Shown one piece after another: positions 1 through 7,721 of a stretch of DNA of 64,000 nucleotides. The notes under the pieces were generated by a model, which saw nothing but the letters and a program-made list of their open reading frames with translations, did no database searches and was not told the DNA's origin. Source of the stretch: Campylobacter concisus (GTDB lineage: Bacteria; Campylobacterota; Campylobacteria; Campylobacterales; Campylobacteraceae). Every line of letters begins with the position of its first letter. Within the stretch, counting starts at the first letter, position 1. The DNA lies in contig NZ_CP049272.1 of the NCBI RefSeq assembly GCF_003048775.2, positions 124,001 to 188,000 on the forward strand, given 5' to 3'. The position numbers and the translations under genes are program-made.

Positions 1-639
1 GTGTTCGCCGCCTAGGGATAAAATATTTAGCTTCCAGCCCATTAGGCTCAAAAGCACGAGCCCGCTAACGCAAACGGGAGCAAGAGCTGCTACGTCGCTC
101 CAAGATATGGCACTTAGGCTTCCCATCAGCCAATATACGATGCTAGGTAGCTTTTCTTGCGTGTCGGCCACGTATTTGACAACCGAGATTAGCGCCTCGA
201 ATATCGCGCCCGTGATGATGCCCGCAAGCACCAGCATGAGCTTTGAGTTTTTGTTTGCCAAAACGCCCAGGGCGTAAGCTATCATGACGGCTAGAAATCC
301 GAAAACGAAAGCGCCTATTTGCGTGGCTACGGGATTACCGAAAGCTAAAATGCAAACTACCGCGCCAAACCCCGCTCCGCTACCTACGCCGAGAATATTG
401 GGGCTTACCAAAGGATTTGCAAACATCGCCTGAAATATCACGCCCGCCGCGCTAAGGCTAGCGCCTATCAAAAACGCCGCTATCAGCCTTGGTAGGCGCA
501 GGTCAAATATCAAAGCGTAAAGCGTCTCTTTGTCGTTTTGATAATAGTCAATTAGCCCCTCAAGCGAAATCCTACCTGCAAGCAGCGAAAAAACGACCGC
601 AAAGGCTAGAAAAAGCGATAAAAACAGATATTTTTTCAT
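1..639 (-). CDS. FecCD-family iron-chelate ABC permease, 3' end beyond the window
   Basis: Inner-membrane permease subunit of an ABC importer for ferric siderophore, haem or cobalamin. Translating the minus strand from the ATG at 639 gives 213 uninterrupted codons to the window edge. The product is very hydrophobic and has the FecCD signature region: RLPRLIAAFLIGASLSAAG, then FANPLVSPNILGVGSGAG. The start is firm because its A is the last base of the TAA stop of the binding-protein gene (TAATG overlap), implying translational coupling. The gene lies third after a TonB receptor and a binding protein. The rest of the permease and any ATPase are outside the window. Confidence 0.93.
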   Translation of the reverse strand, partial: MKKYLFLSLFLAFAVVFSLLAGRISLEGLIDYYQNDKETLYALIFDLRLPRLIAAFLIGASLSAAGVIFQAMFANPLVSPNILGVGSGAGFGAVVCILAFGNPVATQIGAFVFGFLAVMIAYALGVLANKNSKLMLVLAGIITGAIFEALISVVKYVADTQEKLPSIVYWLMGSLSAISWSDVAALAPVCVSGLVLLSLMGWKLNILSLGGEH

Positions 640-1673
640 TATCTAAAAAGCTCGTAAAATTTACTCTCTCCGTTTAGATCAAAGCGTAAAATTTGAGCTA
701 TCTCATCGCCGCTTAGATCGTAGTCGTAGAGCAACTTGTAGCTCTTTTTCATCTCGTCTTTTAAATTTATATGCGCCTGCCCCGAAAACAGCACGCTAAA
801 CCACGCCCAGCCCAGGTGCGATTCGCCCGTAGGCGGCTCCCACATATCGCCTCCCAGAGGCATTTTATAGACGGCTTTTTGCTTGACGGCTTTTACGTTT
901 TTTAAAATTTTATCGTTAAAAAAGTCCCGCGGAGTTAGCTCGTCAAAGTTGCTAAGCAAGATAACGTCCGGATTTTGCGCGAGGATTTCTTCTTTATTTA
1001 AAATTCTAAATCCCCCGAAATTCGCCGCGTTCGCTCCGCCGCTTAGTTTTATCTCGTAGTCGAAATACGTCCCGCCGCCCGCGGCCTCGTAGCTTTTATC
1101 CCTGCCGAATATAAAAAGAACCTTCGGTTTTTTACTAAGCCCTTTTACGAAATTTTCGATCTTAGCTCTAAGCTCGGCTCTGTTTTGTAAAATTTGCTCC
1201 GCTCTTTGCTCTTTTTCGTAAATTTTACCCAGCATCGCAAACCAAAAAAGAGGATCTTCCTCCGTGCCGCTTAAATTTACCAAAGCTACGTTTAGCCCTA
1301 CTTTTCGCATCGGTTCGATGATCTTTTCGCCTCTCATGCCCCACTGCACGACTAGATCCGGAGATAGTTTTAGCAGCTCCTCGATATTTGGAGTAAAATC
1401 CTCTCCTATACCGCCTGCCGGGATACTAGCCGCGCCTTTTATCATTTTTCCGAGCATTCCGCGCTCGATGTTTTTCTTGGCTATCGGATGGACGGAGGCT
1501 AGGCGAGATACGTTGTTTTCGACGCTAAGAGAAAACGAAGCCAGCGGCACCGGAAACAGCGCTACGCTCTTAACGGAGCGGTCGAAGCGAAGCTTATTGC
1601 CGTTTTGATCGGTAAATTCAAGCGCGCCCAGCGTCGCGGCTAGTAACAATAAAGCAGGTATGATTTTTCTCAA
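639..1673 (-). CDS. Periplasmic iron-chelate (FepB/BtuF-type) substrate-binding protein
   Basis: ABC-importer binding protein of the helical-backbone class used for siderophores, haem and cobalamin. A signal peptide (about residues 1-17) precedes the mature protein. The typical segment 'LLKLSPDLVVQWG' lies near residue 110 and 'ILAQNPDVILLSN' near 235. 344 residues is normal for the family. The start is a TTG at 1673 with an AAGGA box six bases upstream. It sits between the TonB receptor (74-nt gap) and the FecCD permease (one-base overlap), so it should take ligand from the receptor and deliver it to that permease. The ligand cannot be named from sequence. Confidence 0.9.
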   Translation of the reverse strand: MRKIIPALLLLAATLGALEFTDQNGNKLRFDRSVKSVALFPVPLASFSLSVENNVSRLASVHPIAKKNIERGMLGKMIKGAASIPAGGIGEDFTPNIEELLKLSPDLVVQWGMRGEKIIEPMRKVGLNVALVNLSGTEEDPLFWFAMLGKIYEKEQRAEQILQNRAELRAKIENFVKGLSKKPKVLFIFGRDKSYEAAGGGTYFDYEIKLSGGANAANFGGFRILNKEEILAQNPDVILLSNFDELTPRDFFNDKILKNVKAVKQKAVYKMPLGGDMWEPPTGESHLGWAWFSVLFSGQAHINLKDEMKKSYKLLYDYDLSGDEIAQILRFDLNGESKFYELFR

Positions 1674-1711
1674 ATTTGATCCTTAAATTTGTAAATTTTA
1701 GGGTCTTTGAG

Positions 1712-1734
1712 CGAGCCGGTTTAAAACCCGCTCG
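1712..1734 (-). other. Intercistronic hairpin between receptor and binding-protein genes
   Basis: Inverted repeat CGAGC..GCTCG with an inner GGTTT/AAACC stem in the 74-nt gap. There is no T-run after it on the minus strand, so it is more likely an mRNA 3'-end stabiliser or partial attenuator than a full terminator. It could lower expression of the binding protein and permease relative to the receptor. Confidence 0.45.
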
Positions 1735-1747
1735 GCAAATTTAAATT

Positions 1748-3829
1748 TTAAAAGCTAGCCTTAAAGCCTAGTTTGAAATTTCTACCCGGATTTATTAGCG
1801 GGTTGCTAGCGCTTCTAGGCTGGCTGATTAGCTCGTAGCTTAGGCTTGGGGCGTATTCTTTGTCAAAGATATTTTCGACGCCGAAATTTAGGCTAAAATC
1901 TTTTAAGAATCCTAGTTTGCCCAGACTCTTGCCAAAGTATAGGTTATGTACGAAATATCCCGCTCGCTCGCGCTCTACGCTATCATCTATGCGTGTCTTT
2001 CTCGCCGCCCAGTCGCCGCTATACTCTATGTAAGAATTTGCCAAAAACTCCGGCAAATAAGAAACAGCCACGCGTCCGCTAAGCGGAGCGATCTCTGGAA
2101 GCGGTTTGCCGGTTTGCTTGTTTTTGCCGCGCGTGTAGGCGAGATTTGTTTTAAACTCCAAATTTGATAAAATTTTATAAGCAAGGTCAAATTCCGCTCC
2201 GCTTATCTTGGCTCTATTTACGTTTTGCGACTGATAGTAGGTCACGCCGCCGCTTTGCCAGTTTCGCTCGACTATCAGGTCTTTATAATCTCCCGTGTAA
2301 AATATCAAATTTGATCTAAGCACTTTATCCGTATAGCGAAGTCCGGCCTCGTAGGTAACGCCTTTTTCGATATTTAGATCAGGGTTCGGTAGATACGCCT
2401 CGCTGCCTGAAAACGTAAGTATCGGAGCAACCTCGCCGCTCATAGGGGCTCTAAATGAGGTTGAGAAATTTCCTACGAATTCAAGCCCTCCGACTACGGG
2501 ATAAATAAGCCCCAGCCCGTAGCTGGCTCTGCCGTCTTTTCTATCGTTGGCGTTTTCGTATAGGGCTTTTACGGCGGGGCTCATCGAGCTATCCATATCA
2601 AAGGACGTTTTTATGCGGTCGTAGCGTAAATTTGCGCTCAAAATCGCGTCGTTGCTAAATGCGTATTCAAGCAAGCCAAACCCAGCGACGTCAAGCTGTT
2701 TGGTTCTTAGCCTGTTGCGAAATCTAGGACCGTTATTTACGCTTTGATACACGCTATCCCAGTCCTCGTAATAAAAATCTACGCCGTAGGTTTGGGTTAG
2801 GTTGTCGCCTATAAATTTACCGATAAATTTGCCGCCGTAGACCTTCGGTCCGTTTACGTAGTTATCGACTTGTCTAGGCGAAAACGAGCCGATGTAAGGC
2901 CTTATATTTAGGTGCGTATAAAGCTCTCTGTAATACAAGCTAGAATCTAATATAAATTTGTCGTTTATGTTGCCTTCGTAGTTTAGCGCTACGTATTTTT
3001 CTCTAAGAGGCGCTTCTTTTATGTATTTTTGAAAGCCTCTTTTATTCGCCGTTCCGGGAGCACCGACCGCCGTACCGACTACGCCGCGCTCGGACTCCGT
3101 ATATCTAGTTACGAGCTCAAGCCTGTGAAAATCGGCAAAGCTATATCCGCCTTTAAAATCAAGGCTTCGGTAGTTATACCTCGTATTTGGGATTTTGCCC
3201 GCAGGAGTGTCGTAGTCCTTACCGTGCTTGTAGTTTAAGCCCAGCAACGCGTCAAACCCGTGTCCGACTACGCCTAGTTGTAAGCGGTTTTGTACGCCTT
3301 TGTTCGCGCTTTGATACTGGGTGCTTAGATACGTATCAGATAGCGCCCAGTCGCCGTGTACGTCCCCGCTAGCTCTTTTAGTGACTAAATTTACTATGCC
3401 GCCAAACGCGTCCGTGCCGTAAAGCGTACTAGCGGGACCTCTTATTATCTCTATCCTTTCGATTTGATCGGGCGTAAATATCGAATACTCAAACGCCGGC
3501 CTACCTCTAAATCTAAGTCCGTCTACAAACATCGGCACGCGGTAATCAGACGAGCTAAAACCTCGCACGTTTACGGTACCAGAGTCCATGCCTTCGTTTA
3601 CGATGGATACTCCCGGCGCCTCGCTGATTAGCTCGGGCACGCTTTTGCCGAGCTTTCTTTCTATCGTCTCTTTATCTACTACCGAGACGCTTTTGCTTAT
3701 CTCGTCTACGCTTTGAGACGATCTTTGCGCCGTGACGGTTACGCCTTCTAGCGATTTTAGCCCTACTTCGTTCTGCGCAGCGGCCAAAACGCCAACCAAA
3801 GCAAGACTAAGCGCGATTTTTCTCTGCAT
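1748..3829 (-). CDS. TonB-dependent outer-membrane receptor (siderophore/haem type)
   Basis: 693-residue outer-membrane gated channel energised by TonB-ExbBD. Visible parts are a signal peptide (about 1-18), an N-terminal plug at about 40-150 with the FVDGL..R and 'ERIEIIRGPASTLYGTDAFG' signatures, and a long beta-barrel ending in 'FKLGFKASF' with the terminal aromatic typical of outer-membrane proteins. The ATG at 3829 has an AAAGGAG box. It is the first gene of a minus-strand set with a binding protein and FecCD permease, so ferric-siderophore or haem uptake is the likely job. A Fur-box-like sequence lies about 45 bases upstream. Ligand unknown. Confidence 0.93.
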   Translation of the reverse strand: MQRKIALSLALVGVLAAAQNEVGLKSLEGVTVTAQRSSQSVDEISKSVSVVDKETIERKLGKSVPELISEAPGVSIVNEGMDSGTVNVRGFSSSDYRVPMFVDGLRFRGRPAFEYSIFTPDQIERIEIIRGPASTLYGTDAFGGIVNLVTKRASGDVHGDWALSDTYLSTQYQSANKGVQNRLQLGVVGHGFDALLGLNYKHGKDYDTPAGKIPNTRYNYRSLDFKGGYSFADFHRLELVTRYTESERGVVGTAVGAPGTANKRGFQKYIKEAPLREKYVALNYEGNINDKFILDSSLYYRELYTHLNIRPYIGSFSPRQVDNYVNGPKVYGGKFIGKFIGDNLTQTYGVDFYYEDWDSVYQSVNNGPRFRNRLRTKQLDVAGFGLLEYAFSNDAILSANLRYDRIKTSFDMDSSMSPAVKALYENANDRKDGRASYGLGLIYPVVGGLEFVGNFSTSFRAPMSGEVAPILTFSGSEAYLPNPDLNIEKGVTYEAGLRYTDKVLRSNLIFYTGDYKDLIVERNWQSGGVTYYQSQNVNRAKISGAEFDLAYKILSNLEFKTNLAYTRGKNKQTGKPLPEIAPLSGRVAVSYLPEFLANSYIEYSGDWAARKTRIDDSVERERAGYFVHNLYFGKSLGKLGFLKDFSLNFGVENIFDKEYAPSLSYELISQPRSASNPLINPGRNFKLGFKASF

Positions 3830-3870
3830 TTAAACTCCTTTTAAAATATTTGAGTAATTATATAGAAATA

Positions 3871-3889
3871 TATAATGATTTTCAATATG
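3871..3889 (-). promoter_or_regulatory. Candidate Fur box upstream of the TonB receptor
   Basis: Nineteen bases starting TATAATGATTTTCAA match 14 of 19 positions of the classical Fur consensus GATAATGATAATCATTATC (counted by eye). The site lies 42-60 bp upstream of the receptor ATG, where a repressor would overlap the promoter. Iron repression would suit the gene set. In such AT-rich DNA chance matches are common, so this is only a candidate. Confidence 0.5.
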
Positions 3890-4013
3890 TATAAAAAAGT
3901 GATATCATATTTAAAAAAGCCATAATTGATATATTTATACTATATATTAAGACACTAAAATATATATGTTGACTGATGTGATATTTATGATATGTGCTAA
4001 ATAGTACACCCCA

Positions 4014-4029
4014 TTGTACCCCAGTACAA
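4014..4029. promoter_or_regulatory. Palindromic candidate operator TTGTAC-N4-GTACAA (adhesin 1)
   Basis: Perfect inverted repeat with six-base arms and spacer CCCA, directly upstream of a sigma-70-like promoter. A further GTAC half-site lies at 4004-4007. The same palindrome with a different spacer occurs upstream of the retention-module gene at 19152, so it is shared beyond the duplicated DNA. Position next to the -35 suggests an activator site. The response regulator at 18381 is the obvious candidate, but that link is inference. Confidence 0.65.
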
Positions 4030-4058
4030 TAGACATATACTTCTAAAATTTATATAAT
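4030..4058 (+). promoter_or_regulatory. Candidate sigma-70 promoter of adhesin 1
   Basis: TAGACA (4030-4035), a 17-base spacer and TATAAT (4053-4058). It abuts the right arm of the palindrome. Transcription would start about 30 bases before the ATG. An identical promoter lies at 7159-7187 in the second repeat copy. Confidence 0.55.
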
Positions 4059-4097
4059 TCATTCAAAATTTAAAATACTATAAACAATAAGGAGAAC

Positions 4098-7043
4098 ATG
4101 ATGGCTAAAGAAGCCGGAGTAGTTAAAAGCGTAAATGGAGGAATAGCAAGAGCACTTAATGACTTAACAGGAGAGGTAAGACAATTAAGTGTAGGAGATA
4201 TTGTATACCAAGGTGAAAAGATAGTTACAGAGGGTTCTAACTCTAAAGTAACAATAACTCAAACTGATGGTAAAGATATAACCTTAATAGGTAAAGATAC
4301 TCTAACTCTAGATCAAGACTCTAACAATAACGAAACAGTAGCTGATATCTCAGCTTTACAACAAGCCATCTTAAAAGGAACAGATCTTAATGCTCTAGAA
4401 GAAACTGCTGCAGGTGGTCCACAAGCAGGTGGTAATGGTGGAGATGGCGTAAGCTTATCTTCTACTAGCTTTGCAGAAGGAGGCCACATTAGTAACATAA
4501 ATGCTAATGTAGGAAGCATAGATGCTTTATCTCTAGCAGCAGGTGGAGATAATAGCTTTGGTGTAAGTGGTGGAAGTGCTGTTGGGGCTGGAACTGGAGC
4601 AACTCCTGTTATACCTCCTATTGCTACAATTACAGCTTTAGGCGCAACAAATGCAACAGAGGGACAAGATTGGAATGGCCCAGAGTATAAATTCTCTCTA
4701 GGCGATCTAGATACAAATGGCGTAAATAATCTAGCAACTAGACCAACTACATATACCTTTAGTCTAAGTGGTGTAGAAAAGGGCGTAGATTATGAAGAGA
4801 TAGAAACTCCAGATGGTAATTTTATCTTTGAATATAAAGATGCTAATGGTGACTGGGTTCCAATGTATGGAAATAAGCTTACCGTAAATGATCCTAGAGA
4901 TATAGAAAACCTAGAGGTAAGAATAGCACAGCTAGCAAATAACTCTATCCAAAATCAAGGAGAGCGTGTAGGGGATGATTCTCGTTTTAGTAGTATTGAC
5001 GGAGCAGAACAAGGCGTTTATGAAAGAAAAGCTACTGTAAATGTAACTAGCGATAATCCTCAAATAGCTTCGTCAAGCAATACTGGCACTATTACTGATA
5101 CGGACGATGAAGTATCATTTACTAAGGGCTTAGATGGAAAAACAATAGACACCGAGATAGGTAACGACATTATTAATCTACATGGAGAGATTAAAAACGG
5201 TTCTAATGTACAAAGTGGAGATGATGATGACGTTATAAACCTTTATGGAAATCTAACTTCTGGTAGTACCATTAATACTGGTTCAGAAAATATATTTGGA
5301 ACCAATAGTCACGATACTGTAAATGTTAAGTCTGGAGCATCTGTAGATGGAGCTACTCTAGCATCACAAGGAGTTGCGACCTTTAATATAGAAAAAGGAG
5401 CAACGCTAAATAATGCTCATATAAACCACATGTATGGTAGCGATCAAACAGTTAATGTTAATGGCACTCTAAACGAAACAGAGATGAACCTTGGCCGTGG
5501 AAACAACAAGATCACCCTTGACGGAGCTACCAGCACAAATAAACTTAGAGTAGAGACTCAAAGTGGTGACGATGATATTGTGATCAAAAACAGCAAAATT
5601 TTTGGTGATGAGAATTTAATTGGTAACCATAACGTGATGGATATACGCTCAGGCCAAAATACAGTTACAGCAGAGGATTCTGAGTTATCTCGTCTGGACA
5701 TCCAAGCAAATGGTGGCGCATCAGATAAGACAACTGTTACTCTAAAAAATACAAAAGGTGAAAGACTCAATATCAATGGTCAAGAAGAAGAAGATGTAGC
5801 TAATATTGAAAAAGGCTCTACCCTTAACTCATCTATTGTTAATCTAGGTAATGGCAATAATACTATCAATGTAGATGGTGCTAAGATTACAACATCTAGC
5901 CTTATAACTGGAAGCAATGACGATATTATCAATCTTAAAAACGCAGAGTTAAAGAATGTTAATGTTGAGACATGGCATGGCAAAAATGAGGTAAATATCG
6001 AAAACGTTACAAGTGACAATACCAAAATCACTCTTGGTGGTGGCTGGAGCAGTGGAGATAATACCGTAAATATTAAAGGTAATTTCGGCGATATAGATGC
6101 TAGCTCTTATGGCAAAACCGCAATTAGTTCTTTTGGTAGTGCTGTTGCAAGAGACTTTATCAATATCGCAGATAACGCAAATGTTCATAACGTTAGATTT
6201 GATCTAAATCAAAAGTCAGATACTATCACTATTGGTAAGAATGCGACAGTTTCACACTCTCAGTTAATTACTGGGGATGACAACGATACACTTGAGATAG
6301 GGGATGGAGCTAATATTAGCAAAGGTACACATATGGATCTAGGATTCCATAGTGATACCGCAAAAATAGGAAATAACGTTACTATAGATGACTCTGATAT
6401 TTATATGGATGATGGTGATACGACCCACCAAAGTACTTTTGGTAACGATACGGTAACTATAGGAAATAACGTAACGTTTAAAAACTATGCTGATGTAAAA
6501 GGTGGACAAGGAGACGATACAATTACTATAGGCAATAATCTAACCCTAGATGGCAATGCCGGTATCTACGGAGACTGGGGCGAAGGCGGCGGCGGAGTAA
6601 ATAACGCTACTGACGGCAACGATACCATTACTATCGGAGATAATCTAACTGTTAAGAATAACTCTACCGTAAGCGGCGGCGGTGGAGATGATGTTATCTC
6701 TATCGGTAAAAATGCAAGTATTAAAGATACTTCGACTATCGACGGCGGAGCCGGATTTGATACATTAAAAGTAGCTGACAATAGCATAGACTTTAGTCAT
6801 GTTAAAAATATCGAAAAACTAGATATGACTAATGGAGAAAAGACAACCTTAACTCTTACAGCTGGCAATGTTCAAGATATATTACGTGATAGTAACGAGA
6901 ATAAGCTAAAAATAGATGGTGATAGCAATGATGAGCTTACTCTTGGAAGTAGCTGGACTAAAGGTGCTAGTTCTGGTGGTTATACTACTTATACTAGTGG
7001 TACAACTACAATCGAAGTTCAAGATCAAATACACGTACTTTAA
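4098..7043 (+). CDS. LapA-like retention-module adhesin 1, RTX-like repeats
   Basis: Predicted type I-secreted surface adhesin of 981 residues. Residues 1-110 form a retention module like the N-terminus of LapA, which holds such adhesins in the outer-membrane TolC pore. TAAG at 103-106 matches the LapG cleavage motif. A Gly/Ser-rich linker follows. Residues about 170-345 look like an Ig/Calx-beta-type domain ending GTITDTDDE. Residues 350-900 are short beta repeats rich in Asn, Asp and Thr, with RTX-like units such as GGQGDDTITIG and GGGGDDVISIG. The last 90 residues resemble a type I secretion target domain. No cysteine is visible. Two ATGs are adjacent; the second (4101) has better spacing (six bases) from AAGGAG. 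No secretion apparatus is nearby. Confidence 0.82.
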   Translation: MMAKEAGVVKSVNGGIARALNDLTGEVRQLSVGDIVYQGEKIVTEGSNSKVTITQTDGKDITLIGKDTLTLDQDSNNNETVADISALQQAILKGTDLNALEETAAGGPQAGGNGGDGVSLSSTSFAEGGHISNINANVGSIDALSLAAGGDNSFGVSGGSAVGAGTGATPVIPPIATITALGATNATEGQDWNGPEYKFSLGDLDTNGVNNLATRPTTYTFSLSGVEKGVDYEEIETPDGNFIFEYKDANGDWVPMYGNKLTVNDPRDIENLEVRIAQLANNSIQNQGERVGDDSRFSSIDGAEQGVYERKATVNVTSDNPQIASSSNTGTITDTDDEVSFTKGLDGKTIDTEIGNDIINLHGEIKNGSNVQSGDDDDVINLYGNLTSGSTINTGSENIFGTNSHDTVNVKSGASVDGATLASQGVATFNIEKGATLNNAHINHMYGSDQTVNVNGTLNETEMNLGRGNNKITLDGATSTNKLRVETQSGDDDIVIKNSKIFGDENLIGNHNVMDIRSGQNTVTAEDSELSRLDIQANGGASDKTTVTLKNTKGERLNINGQEEEDVANIEKGSTLNSSIVNLGNGNNTINVDGAKITTSSLITGSNDDIINLKNAELKNVNVETWHGKNEVNIENVTSDNTKITLGGGWSSGDNTVNIKGNFGDIDASSYGKTAISSFGSAVARDFINIADNANVHNVRFDLNQKSDTITIGKNATVSHSQLITGDDNDTLEIGDGANISKGTHMDLGFHSDTAKIGNNVTIDDSDIYMDDGDTTHQSTFGNDTVTIGNNVTFKNYADVKGGQGDDTITIGNNLTLDGNAGIYGDWGEGGGGVNNATDGNDTITIGDNLTVKNNSTVSGGGGDDVISIGKNASIKDTSTIDGGAGFDTLKVADNSIDFSHVKNIEKLDMTNGEKTTLTLTAGNVQDILRDSNENKLKIDGDSNDELTLGSSWTKGASSGGYTTYTSGTTTIEVQDQIHVL

Positions 7044-7057
7044 TATCTATACTTTTA

Positions 7058-7082
7058 ATCCCAAAGGAAATTCCTTTGGGAT
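7058..7082 (+). terminator. Intrinsic terminator hairpin after adhesin 1
   Basis: Perfect 12-bp arms ATCCCAAAGGAA and TTCCTTTGGGAT separated by one base, 15 bases after the stop, followed by a T-rich stretch. It separates adhesin 1 from the promoter of adhesin 2, so each adhesin is an independent transcription unit. Confidence 0.75.
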
Positions 7083-7131
7083 ATTCTTTCATATCATTAA
7101 ATTTTTATAAGTGTTTATTTTTTTCTCGTTA

Positions 7132-7721
7132 AGTACACCCCATTGTACCCCAGTACAATAGACATATACTTCTAAAATTTATATAATTCATTCAAAATTT
7201 AAAATACTATAAACAATAAGGAGAACATGATGGCTAAAGAAGCCGGAGTAGTTAAAAGCGTAAATGGAGGAATAGCAAGAGCACTTAATGACTTAACAGG
7301 AGAGGTAAGACAATTAAGTGTAGGAGATATTGTATACCAAGGTGAAAAGATAGTTACAGAGGGTTCTAACTCTAAAGTAACAATAACTCAAACTGATGGT
7401 AAAGATATAACCTTAATAGGTAAAGATACTCTAACTCTAGATCAAGACTCTAACAATAACGAAACAGTAGCTGATATCTCAGCTTTACAACAAGCCATCT
7501 TAAAAGGAACAGATCTTAATGCTCTAGAAGAAACTGCTGCAGGTGGTCCACAAGCAGGTGGTAATGGTGGAGATGGCGTAAGCTTATCTTCTACTAGCTT
7601 TGCAGAAGGAGGCCACATTAGTAACATAAATGCTAATGTAGGAAGCATAGATGCTTTATCTCTAGCAGCAGGTGGAGATAATAGCTTTGGTGTAAGTGGT
7701 GGAAGTGCTGTTGGGGCTGGA
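7132..7721. repeat. Perfect 590-bp direct repeat, copy 2
   Basis: Second copy of the repeat at 4003-4592. Outside it the two adhesin genes differ strongly, so the boundary is sharp on both sides. Homologous recombination between the copies would remove 3129 bp and leave one adhesin gene with this promoter and module joined to the second gene's body. Confidence 0.93.
7143..7158. promoter_or_regulatory. Palindromic candidate operator (adhesin 2)
   Basis: Same TTGTAC-CCCA-GTACAA palindrome as at 4014, carried within the 590-bp repeat. The promoter TAGACA/TATAAT follows at 7159-7187. Both adhesins should therefore answer to the same regulator. Confidence 0.65.

Larger units (their letters stand above)
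4003..4592. repeat. Perfect 590-bp direct repeat, copy 1
   Basis: Bases 4003-4592 appear identical to 7132-7721 at a constant offset of 3129 bp. The repeat begins one base before the first GTAC half-site and ends just inside the codons after retention-module residue 164. It covers operator, promoter, ribosome site and the whole N-terminal module. Synonymous positions match as well, which points to recent duplication or ongoing gene conversion rather than protein-level selection. Compared by eye. Confidence 0.93.

Noticed and set aside
4313-4519. 68-codon antisense frame present in both repeat copies
   Set aside because: It appears twice only because the DNA is duplicated; there is no ribosome site and the composition is low complexity.
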